Shown in pieces: positions 18,650-24,470 of a stretch of DNA of 64,000 nt. A model generated the notes under the pieces. The model was not told the origin of the DNA, ran no database searches, and saw only the letters and a program-made list of their open reading frames with translations. Made by a program: the position numbers and the translations under genes. This stretch comes from JAHEJB01 sp041748175 (GTDB lineage: Bacteria > Bacteroidota > Rhodothermia > Rhodothermales > Rubricoccaceae), in contig JBGTDU010000087.1 in the NCBI GenBank assembly GCA_041748175.1, positions 1 through 64,000 on the forward strand, read 5' to 3'. Position 1 is the stretch's first letter, and every line of letters begins with the position of its first letter.

Positions 18650-19216
18650 TTACCAATTGGACGTTGCCGCCGAAAACACGTCACCCGCCAGTTGTTCGAG
18701 TGCGAGAGCCGCTGCTAGGGCCTCGCCTTGTGCACCCTCGACCGGGTCGTAGTCGGCCGAAGCCGTGAACGCGCGCTGGAGCAAATCCTCGTCATGAACG
18801 GTGTCGTGGTAAAGGATATCGACGGCAAGGGTCACACGGTTGAGCGATGCCAATTCGTCGCCGGTCACGGCTACGGGCGTGATCGAATACCGCTGAATGG
18901 TGGCGCGCAGCACAACGTCGGCAGCCTCTTCGTCTGGTTCAAGGTTGAGGCGCGTTCGGTCGGCGAAACGCTCTATGAGGGCATCCGTCAGTTGTCGATC
19001 CAGATCGACTAGTACGCCCTGTGCACGGACTTCCGCGAGCGGAACAGCCACGGTGCGAAGGTGCTCGGGGATGCTCCCGCCGGTGAACGAATACACGCCA
19101 CAGGAAGAGAAAAAGATGAGTGCGAAAGTGTTGAGGACGAGATTCTGGAGTGCATTCCGGGTAAGCGGCACCACACGCTTCTGCTTCTCCATTTTCCAGA
19201 TTCCATTTTCAACCAT
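18650..19216 (-). CDS. lptE: LptE family outer-membrane lipoprotein
   Basis: LptE plugs the LptD barrel that inserts lipopolysaccharide into the outer membrane. The 188-residue product has a hydrophobic signal with lipobox-like FFSSC near residues 29-33 followed by GVYSFTGGSIPEHLRTVAVP, the standard LptE opening in Bacteroidota. ATG 19216 overlaps the stop of the upstream sigma-54 activator (ATGGTTGA), suggesting coupled translation; ATG 19192 is an alternative. The first codons read as a short repeat (AATGGAATCTGGAAAATGG). Confidence 0.8.
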   Translation of the reverse strand: MVENGIWKMEKQKRVVPLTRNALQNLVLNTFALIFFSSCGVYSFTGGSIPEHLRTVAVPLAEVRAQGVLVDLDRQLTDALIERFADRTRLNLEPDEEAADVVLRATIQRYSITPVAVTGDELASLNRVTLAVDILYHDTVHDEDLLQRAFTASADYDPVEGAQGEALAAALALEQLAGDVFSAATSNW

Positions 19217-20570
19217 CGTTTCCCCCGTCCTCAAATTCCTTGATTTTGCGGTAGAGCGTCCGTTCCGATATCCCGAGCGCTTCTGCGGTGCGACGTCGAT
19301 TTCCCTCGAAACGATTAAGGGCTTCGCCGATAAGCGCCTTCTCGGCCGCAGCCATGGTAGGTAAATCGATTCCATCGGCAAGCGCCTGCTGGAATTGATC
19401 CCCGAGGTCGGCGGATGCTGGGGGAAGCAGGCCCGCGACGTGGATCTCGCCGCTTGCTGTCGGCGACTCCTCGAGCTGGATATCCGCTATGTCTGTAAAC
19501 AATGCATCGTCGCTTGGGCCGTCGTCTAGCTCATCGTACGCGCCGCCGAGATCATCGACGAGCGCATCCGCGAACGAGTCGGCAGTGAAGGTGGGAACGG
19601 GCAGAGGTTCGGGCGCGCTCGTAGGCGATGCTCCAATCGGATCTCCTTGGCTCACGCGATGAATCAACGATTTCAGCTCGCGCATCTCCACACGCAGTTC
19701 GAGAAGCGCGCGGTAGATGAGTTCGCGTTCGCGATGGTCCTCGGTGCCAGAGGCCTCCCTGCTTGCGATTGTGAGACCCTCTCCTGCGGAAACGCCGCGG
19801 AGATAGGGCCGGATCGTGTCTTCTGAAATCTCCGCCCCACGGCTCAGAACAACCGTCTGCTCCGCCACGTTGCGCAGCTCCCGGACGTTTCCGGGCCAGT
19901 TATATCGGCGCAGCAGGTCGCGCGCGCCAGAGGTCAGCGGCGACCGCGGCGCGCTGTACTGTTGGGCAAACCGATGCCGATAATGCTCGAAAATGGGGAG
20001 GATGTCTTCGCGCCGTTGCCGAAGCGAAGGCACCGTCACCACAATGGCGGAGAGCCGATAATACAGATCTTCGCGAAAACGACCGGCGCGAACTTCCGTC
20101 GACAGATTCTTGTTCGTGGCGGCAATCACCCGGGCATCCGTCTGTTGCTCTCTGCTCGAACCAACGCGGCTGAACGAGCCGGTTTCGAGGACGCGGAGTA
20201 GCCGAACCTGGGCAGACAGCGGGAGTTCGCCGATCTCATCCAGAAAGAGCGTGGCGTTGTCGGCCTCTTCAAAATAGCCTGTGCGGCGTTCCACCGAGCC
20301 CGTGTAGGCTCCTTTCTCCGCCCCAAACAATTCGCTCTCGATCAGGCCCTCGGGGATAGCGCCGCAGTTGACCACCACCATGCGTTTATGCTTCCGCTTG
20401 CTTAGCCCGTGGACAGCCTCCGCAACGAGTTCCTTGCCAACGCCGCTCTCACCCTCCAACAATATCGTGATGTCGACCGGAGCCACCTGCCGAATCCTTT
20501 CGAGGACGCGCATGAACGCGGGCGAATCGCCGAGTAGCCCGAACCTCTCTTGAAAAGCTTGCCGATCCAT
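19209..20570 (-). CDS. sigma-54-dependent transcriptional activator without receiver domain
   Basis: A 453-residue activator made of an AAA+ domain at the very N terminus (Walker A GESGVGKE 40-47, sigma-54 loop GAYTGS 87-92, Walker B LFLDE 108-112), a variable acidic linker (about 290-390) and a Fis-type helix-turn-helix (RRRTAEALGISERTLYRKI). There is no response-regulator or sensory domain, so activity may be set by abundance or a partner. The loop has Tyr for Phe and Ser for the last Ala of GAFTGA. It overlaps lptE by 8 bp, so it is probably co-expressed with the envelope gene. Confidence 0.9.
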   Translation of the reverse strand: MDRQAFQERFGLLGDSPAFMRVLERIRQVAPVDITILLEGESGVGKELVAEAVHGLSKRKHKRMVVVNCGAIPEGLIESELFGAEKGAYTGSVERRTGYFEEADNATLFLDEIGELPLSAQVRLLRVLETGSFSRVGSSREQQTDARVIAATNKNLSTEVRAGRFREDLYYRLSAIVVTVPSLRQRREDILPIFEHYRHRFAQQYSAPRSPLTSGARDLLRRYNWPGNVRELRNVAEQTVVLSRGAEISEDTIRPYLRGVSAGEGLTIASREASGTEDHRERELIYRALLELRVEMRELKSLIHRVSQGDPIGASPTSAPEPLPVPTFTADSFADALVDDLGGAYDELDDGPSDDALFTDIADIQLEESPTASGEIHVAGLLPPASADLGDQFQQALADGIDLPTMAAAEKALIGEALNRFEGNRRRTAEALGISERTLYRKIKEFEDGGNDG

Positions 20571-20636
20571 GCGGAAATCAAGTCCTGCCCGTCCAACATT
20601 GTGGCTGCCATGATAGCATCTCAGCGGCTCTCCGGT

Positions 20637-20963
20637 TCAGCGCAGGGTGATTTCTTCCCCGATCGACGCCGAGCGCTTCAGGATCCTCCGCTCAGCGGTG
20701 AACCGCCCTGCAAATCTTGTCTGACCATCGACCCGCATCCGCTCAGCGTGCTCGATGAAGTAGGCCTCCAGCGCGGTACGATTTGCCAAGCGGTACTGGA
20801 CGCACCATCGGACCCGGGTTGCATCGTCGGATTCAACCTCGAACCACTCAGCCGAAAGAAAGCCGTCGATCTCCAGAATCTCCTTGATGTGCGGCCCCAG
20901 CCACGCAGCGTAGTCGTCGGCGATCTCGGCGTCCACGGTGAGGTTGACTTCGTAGATGGTCAT
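20637..20963 (-). CDS. DUF4286 family protein
   Basis: A 108-residue protein of the ferredoxin-like (dimeric alpha/beta barrel) type. It begins MTIYEVNLTVDAEIADDYAAWL and continues HIKEILEIDGFLSAEWF, as DUF4286 proteins of Bacteroidota do. No catalytic residues or biochemical role are known to me. It lies upstream of the sigma-54 activator on the same strand, at the edge of the remnant island. Confidence 0.8.
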   Translation of the reverse strand: MTIYEVNLTVDAEIADDYAAWLGPHIKEILEIDGFLSAEWFEVESDDATRVRWCVQYRLANRTALEAYFIEHAERMRVDGQTRFAGRFTAERRILKRSASIGEEITLR

Positions 20964-21024
20964 TCCTTACGCAAGCAAGTTAGCAACATAGACACACTAC
21001 GGCGTGGTGCCGAGCTTAGCTGAA

Positions 21025-21190
21025 TTAGGGCCTGTTAACACTTTTCTCGACGGGCCATTGCGGGCCATTCTGGTCCATTTCAGCGTTGCGCTCGTCATCC
21101 GGGACCCCACCCCGAACTCCTCGCGCGCCTTGAAACGGCCTCAGAATGACCTGGCACTGACCTCGCGCCCTAAGCGTTAACAGGCCCTAG
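21025..21190. mobile_element. 158-bp MITE-like element, copy 1
   Basis: Inverted ends GGCCTGTTAAC (21029-21039) and GTTAACAGGCC (21176-21186) bound a 158-bp body, flanked by TTAG (21025-21028) and CTAG (21187-21190), fitting the YTAR four-base target duplication known for IS5-type elements. There is no transposase. The body shares TCAGCGTTGCG and CGCGCCTTGA at matching positions with the equally long element at 33862-34019. Confidence 0.7.
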
Positions 21191-21521
21191 TCAATTCAGA
21201 GATTTCCATTGGCCAGCCACCAAAGACCGGCGCCGAGAGTTCACCCGTACCAAACTTATCAAGGAACGTCTTTACGTCTCCGGCGGTTGGCGCACCGAAC
21301 AAAGACGATATTCGCTGCAAGTACCGGCCAGAGACTGCTCTGGCAAATAGTTCAAATGGATTGTATACGCTTTCTGAAAAAGGAAGAGTGGATGGGTACC
21401 AAGTACGAGAGTAGTTGTCAGTTGTGCTTGCTTGACATTTGGAATTCAAGTACAGAACTAGATCAGCCTGCATGAAATGTAAAAACGGCGTGTCTGCTCG
21501 ATCCGCGCGTTCCTTGATCAT
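21177..21521 (-). pseudogene. unidentified ORF, truncated by the MITE and probably missing its true start
   Basis: A 114-residue frame from ATG 21521. The same frame continues protein-like upstream to about 21598 (GWPQTLGPYFEAKKENWISR) with no start codon, ending at a TAA. Its last codons and stop come from the MITE end (LTRAC-stop), so the original C terminus is lost. The protein (ADTPFLHFMQADLVLYL, FELFARAVSGRYLQRIS) is not one I recognise. It overlaps the end of the broken Phd-like antitoxin gene in another frame, so it may once have been the partner gene of that antitoxin. Confidence 0.5.
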
Positions 21522-21558
21522 TGCGCCTTCTCGACTAATCCAATTCTCCTTCTTGGCC

Positions 21559-21765
21559 TCAAAGTAAGGTCCTAGCGTCTGCGGCCATCCAGATCGTTTC
21601 CTTCCCCAGACCTGGCGTACGGGCCGTTATCGCTGATAACGGCTCGGCCGTTACGCGGTACTTCGTCGCATCGCCGTCACCGGAGATGTAAACCTCTTCG
21701 CCTGCCTTGGCTTAATCAAGAAGCTCGCGAAGGCGTTTCTGAGCTTCCTTCGCCGGAATAGTCAT
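21559..21765 (-). pseudogene. Phd/YefM-like antitoxin gene with an in-frame stop
   Basis: From ATG 21765 the frame reads MTIPAKEAQKRLRELLD, then TAA, then AKAGEEVYISGDGDATKYRV and on to TGA at 21559-21561. This is the typical layout of a Phd/YefM antitoxin: an N-terminal SEAQxxLxxLLxxAxxGE segment followed by VxIxxxGxxxxRL. Here codon 18 is TAA where the family usually has Glu or a similar residue, so only a 17-residue peptide would be made. The gene is 68 codons plus stop. It was found by reading the frame through the stop. Confidence 0.6.
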
Positions 21766-21829
21766 GAGCTACTGAGTTGCAACCGCACGTCATACTACGG
21801 CGAGCTTCTGTCGTTCATGCAATGCTTGC

Positions 21830-21961
21830 TGGACGCTCCCGCGCTTCAAGTACAACCAGCTGATGAACCTCGGTTGGAGGACTCTGCTACCCGCCGCCAT
21901 CGTAAATATTCTGCTGATGGCGCTAGTTGTTGTGGTGTTTCATCAGTTTGGGTGGGCGTAG
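21830..21961 (+). pseudogene. 3'-terminal remnant of nuoH (complex I membrane subunit)
   Basis: The 43 codons from 21830 read WTLPRFKYNQLMNLGWRTLL and then PAAIVNILLMALVVVV to a TAG at 21959-21961. This matches the conserved C-terminal end of NuoH, the quinone-site subunit of NADH dehydrogenase (family pattern RxTLPRxRYDQLMxLGWKxLLP plus a last membrane helix). Upstream residues in the same frame do not match, so the break point is just before 21830. No nuo gene lies nearby; an intact nuoI is at 55983-56603. Confidence 0.7.
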
Positions 21962-22224
21962 TTGACGTCATTACCAGCGAAGTGGAGCGATTTGGCCTGT
22001 ATAGTTAGAATCCACGGAAACGCACCGCATTATTGGGCTGGTCTGTGCGAAGATTGGATACCGGCTCAAGGAATTAGGGCAGAGGAGCGAGCGCTCGACC
22101 TTAGCGCCCGAAGCCTACATGCCTTGGTGGATAAAAATACGAGGACCACTAGCTTTCAGGGTCTGGTGCCCTCTATATTTATTAGTGTCTGATCCCCTAT
22201 GTATCAGTGATTGCCTGAATTACC
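21962..22224. other. stretch after the nuoH remnant with no recognisable gene
   Basis: One plus frame is open for about 76 codons after the nuoH stop (ending TGA near 22194), but its translation matches no family I know and has no convincing start. It may be further gene debris. Confidence 0.3.
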
Positions 22225-22470
22225 ATGCGCACGATTCCTTCACTCCTGCTTGCTTCCCTGTTGTTCCTAGCCTTCAACTTGAAGGCAACCGCGCAACCAA
22301 CGCCGCAACGGCTTACGATGAGTCAAAGTGAGGACTCCAAGCCAGAGTGGCGGCCTGGTGGCGACAATATTGCCTACCGCACCTTCACTCTGTACGATGA
22401 AGTGGGTATGGTTAATCAAGATGGAACTGGTGAGATACTTGCGTCGATTCTCTTCGATTTAATGAGGTAA
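22225..22470 (+). pseudogene. N-terminal fragment of a PD40/TolB-like beta-propeller protein
   Basis: An 81-residue frame starting with a clear signal peptide (MRTIPSLLLASLLFLAFNLK, cleavage near ATA-QP) followed by RLTMSQSEDSKPEWRPGGD and NIAYRT, the start of a PD40-type WD-like repeat as in TolB-like periplasmic proteins. Such proteins normally have several hundred residues, whereas this one ends after one repeat at a TAA, next to repeat sequences. It is probably a truncated remnant; a small secreted protein cannot be excluded. Confidence 0.5.
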
Positions 22471-22498
22471 CCCTTTCTGCATCTGGCGATGAGGCTTA

Positions 22499-22526
22499 GT
22501 AGAGACGTTACACTCAACGTCTCTAC
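22499..22526. repeat. perfect 11-bp palindromic repeat
   Basis: GTAGAGACGTT (22499-22509) and AACGTCTCTAC (22516-22526) form a perfect 11-bp stem around six bases, right after the PD40 fragment. Hairpins of the GTAGAGACG...CGTCTCTAC type are, from memory, common dispersed repeats in Bacteroidota genomes. Confidence 0.65.
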
Positions 22527-22536
22527 CCAACAAACA

Positions 22537-22658
22537 GTCACTCCCGCACAGTCGGGAGCCTATTCATCAATTCAGCTTCTAGGCGTCCATAGTCGGCAGT
22601 GGGGGTTTGTAAGGCGGTAGCTATGTCGCGTCATGGGTCCCCGCTTTCGCGGGGGTCA
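22537..22658. repeat. dispersed repeat B, copy 1
   Basis: Begins GTCACTCCCGCACAGTCGGG (hairpin CTCCCG/CGGGAG), continues AGCCTATTCATCAATTCAGC and ends with a second hairpin GTCCCCGC-TTTC-GCGGGG. A diverged copy lies at 24220-24343. It abuts repeat A copy 1. Confidence 0.65.
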
Positions 22659-22890
22659 TTTCACTCGACGAACTGCGGACGCAGGTATGACCGGCAGCTT
22701 CTCGCGCAATTTCGAGAAGCGGCTATGTTATGAGCGAGAGGCCGTTGAAAGCAGCCTAGGTGCTGGCGCCAACTTCGGTCGCGCGGACATCCGCTCCCGG
22801 CGCTTCGCCTCTTCGAACAGCCGGTCGATATCGTAGTCGAACTCAGCCGCAAACGCATCGCGGATGGCACGGACTTCGGCGATGATCTCG
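22659..22890. repeat. 232-bp duplicated toxin-antitoxin debris module, copy A1
   Basis: Aligns without gaps to 23895-24126. Each copy holds the 3' end of an antitoxin-like gene (TTTCACTCGACGAACTGCGG onward), the first codons of a RelE/ParE-like toxin frame (MTGSFSRNFEKRL in this copy), and most of the small minus-strand gene (22728-22898 here). The antitoxin 5' part is missing in this copy. Confidence 0.75.
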
Positions 22891-22898
22891 CCTTGCAT
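22728..22898 (-). CDS. small conserved protein downstream of vapC, copy 1
   Basis: A 56-residue protein starting MQGEIIAEVRAIRDAFAAEF and continuing YDIDRLFEEAKRRERM. This EVRxxRxxxAAxFxYDxxxLFxxxKRxE pattern belongs to a common family of very small bacterial proteins often found beside PIN toxins; no function is known to me. A second copy is at 23964-24164 (about 80 percent identical). An in-frame start at 22949 would overlap the vapC stop. It is probably the third gene of the vapB-vapC transcript. Confidence 0.55.
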   Translation of the reverse strand: MQGEIIAEVRAIRDAFAAEFDYDIDRLFEEAKRRERMSARPKLAPAPRLLSTASRS

Positions 22899-22917
22899 CG
22901 GCTCGCCGGGCCGCGAT

Positions 22918-23274
22918 CTATAGGGTATAGGGTACATGGACAAAGCCATACTTGGCTGGATTGAAGTCCTTCGTATTCCGCGTAGCCAGCTTCAAGCCGT
23001 GATGCAAAGCAAGGGCTGCCTGGAAGGCATCAGGGAGCTTCCAGGGCTCGGATCGGCGTAGTTGCGCCTCCCTTTCGTCGATAGCCGAATCAATGTGGTG
23101 AACCGGGAACGTCCGCAGGAAATCGACTGTCGCGATGTGCGTTGGGTCATCAACGCCTGCCAACACTTCCGCGAAGGTTACGACAGAAATGGATGCACGC
23201 GTTTCCCCGACAAATGCCCGTGCGGCTGGGACCTCGTTGAGGTAGTCGATGAGGATGACGGAATCGAGGAGCAC
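22918..23274 (-). CDS. PIN-domain ribonuclease toxin (VapC-like)
   Basis: A 118-residue PIN-domain protein, typical of VapC toxins that cleave RNA with bound Mg2+. The acidic active-site residues are visible: Asp4 (LLDSVILIDYL), Glu36 (FAEVLAG), Asp82 (KLPDAFQAALAL) and Asp103 (ATRNTKDF). The GTG start at 23274 overlaps the stop of the upstream antitoxin gene by one base (TAGTG), indicating translational coupling. All key residues are intact, so the toxin may be active and held in check by the product of 23274-23546. Confidence 0.88.
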   Translation of the reverse strand: MLLDSVILIDYLNEVPAARAFVGETRASISVVTFAEVLAGVDDPTHIATVDFLRTFPVHHIDSAIDEREAQLRRSEPWKLPDAFQAALALHHGLKLATRNTKDFNPAKYGFVHVPYTL

Positions 23275-23546
23275 TAGCTCGCGGTGCTCGATCTGTCATC
23301 CCACTCCGACCGCACTCGGCGCTGGTAATCAAGGCCTTCTCCACCCGTCCAGTTGATTATCTCTGCCAATTCGCGGCGGCGTTCGTCCACATCGTCTCCT
23401 TCCTCAGCCTCTCGTACGGTCGGGGGTTCCGCAGCGCCGTCGCCGCCAGCTTCTTCTGACAGCCGCGCATCAAGCATCCGCCGAAACCGACGCACTTCTT
23501 CCAGAGGCACAGCCATCAAAGCGGTTTCTAACTCCTGGATACTCAT
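23274..23546 (-). CDS. putative antitoxin of the PIN toxin
   Basis: A 90-residue acidic protein encoded directly upstream of the PIN toxin and overlapping it by one base, so by position the cognate antitoxin. The N-terminal part (MSIQELETALMAVPLEEVRR) looks helical; the C-terminal part carries many acidic residues and ends SEWDDRSSTAS. It has no obvious AbrB, MetJ or Phd DNA-binding signature, so autoregulation is uncertain. ATG 23546 is preferred over 23555, which adds only three residues. Confidence 0.65.
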   Translation of the reverse strand: MSIQELETALMAVPLEEVRRFRRMLDARLSEEAGGDGAAEPPTVREAEEGDDVDERRRELAEIINWTGGEGLDYQRRVRSEWDDRSSTAS

Positions 23547-23701
23547 GGTTCTCACTTCTGCTGAAAAGGCGACCGGGGTTTCTCGGAGGCATTAGCAACG
23601 TGCAAGGTGGCCAGAAGATTCCGTAACAGAACCTGACCCGCGGTCTCGTTGGGACCAGAGAACAGCTATTGAATTCCGAACCAGCTATCTTCTGCAACTC
23701 T

Positions 23702-23926
23702 GTGACAACCAGGCTCCAGAACGTATTCCGGCACCTCTCACGCCTACCGCGACGTGAGCAAGATGCTTTGGCGGGAGTGATTGAACTGGAGATGGCTGGC
23801 GACGCGAGTTGGGAGCAACTCGTGGCAGCGACTACGGATGAACAGTTGGATCGTCTAGGAGAGGAGATGGATGCACACCGCGAGGAAGGGATCGTTTCAC
23901 TCGACGAACTGCGGACGCAGGTTTGA
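23702..23926 (+). CDS. antitoxin-like protein lacking an intact toxin partner
   Basis: A 74-residue protein from GTG 23702. It aligns along its length with the antitoxin at 52574-52801: MTTRLQNVFRHLSRLPRREQ against MTTILKKAIGRLKSLPEHDQ, then TTDEQ and (V/L)S(L/I)DEL blocks. The downstream toxin reading frame (starting TTG 23923, overlapping the TGA) matches the RelE/ParE-like N terminus for only about 13 residues before diverging. An in-frame TTG at 23669 would extend the protein by 11 residues without family support. Confidence 0.6.
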   Translation: MTTRLQNVFRHLSRLPRREQDALAGVIELEMAGDASWEQLVAATTDEQLDRLGEEMDAHREEGIVSLDELRTQV

Positions 23927-24126
23927 CCGGCAGCTTCTCGCGCAGCTTCGAGAAGCGGCTACGCTATGAGCGAGAGGCCGTTGAAAGCAGCTTGGGTGCT
24001 GGCGCCAACTTCGGTCGTGCGGACATCCGCTCCAGGCGCTTCACCTCATCGAACAGCAATTCGACATCGTAACCGAACTCCGCCGCCATCGAGTCGCGGA
24101 TGGCGCGGACTTCGGCGATGATCTCG
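23895..24126. repeat. 232-bp duplicated toxin-antitoxin debris module, copy A2
   Basis: Gap-free partner of 22659-22890. This copy keeps the full antitoxin gene on its left side, so it is closer to the original arrangement. Confidence 0.75.
23923..23963 (+). pseudogene. N-terminal fragment of a RelE/ParE-like toxin gene
   Basis: From TTG 23923 (overlapping the antitoxin stop) the frame reads MTGSFSRSFEKRL, similar to MTSRFTKGYAKSL of the toxin at 52798-53073, and then runs out of register with the family. The same truncation occurs in the other copy (ATG near 22688), so it happened before the duplication. Confidence 0.5.
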
Positions 24127-24164
24127 TCTTGTATCTGTTCGCTATTGAGATCTGGTGGGATCAT
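23964..24164 (-). CDS. small conserved protein, copy 2
   Basis: A 66-residue protein from ATG 24164 (MIPPDLNSEQIQDEIIAEVR) that continues FGYDVELLFDEVKRLERMS. Same family as 22728-22898, and both end LLSTASRS. Here it has no PIN toxin gene upstream and lies antisense to the toxin fragment. Function unknown. Confidence 0.5.
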   Translation of the reverse strand: MIPPDLNSEQIQDEIIAEVRAIRDSMAAEFGYDVELLFDEVKRLERMSARPKLAPAPKLLSTASRS

Positions 24165-24219
24165 AGCTGGAATAGATGGTCGGGAAAAGAATTTGCGGCC
24201 TGGAAACACAAAATAGTCG

Positions 24220-24343
24220 GTCACTCCCGCGCAGGCTGGAGCCTATTCCACAATTCAGCTTCTAAGCATCCGCAGTCGGCAGCTCTCATTCTATGAGATG
24301 GTAGCTAGCGCGGGGAATGGGTCCCCGCCGTCGCGGGGATGAC
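24220..24343. repeat. dispersed repeat B, copy 2
   Basis: Diverged copy of 22537-22658: GTCACTCCCGCGCAGGCTGG start, CAATTCAGCTTCTAAGC core and terminal hairpin GTCCCCGC-CGTC-GCGGGGATGAC. The remaining 127 bp to tkt hold no gene; the tkt promoter is likely there but not identified. Confidence 0.65.
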
Positions 24344-24470
24344 GAGTTGGGGGTTATGCGGATAGTTCGGGAAGCAGTTTTAGCCATCACCAGCGCAATT
24401 CACCTCTGCGTATTGAAGCCCCCGAGCCCAACCCGTAGCTTCCGGCACTCAGAACCCGCTCCCGGTTTTC

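Noticed and set aside
21624..21642. Perfect hairpin CCGTTATC-GCT-GATAACGG as a terminator
   Set aside because: It lies inside the antitoxin reading frame and encodes conserved-looking residues; there is no T run.
20964..24470. Genomic island with integrase and attachment sites
   Set aside because: No integrase, no tRNA and no flanking direct repeats were found; the region looks like accumulated debris and small insertions.
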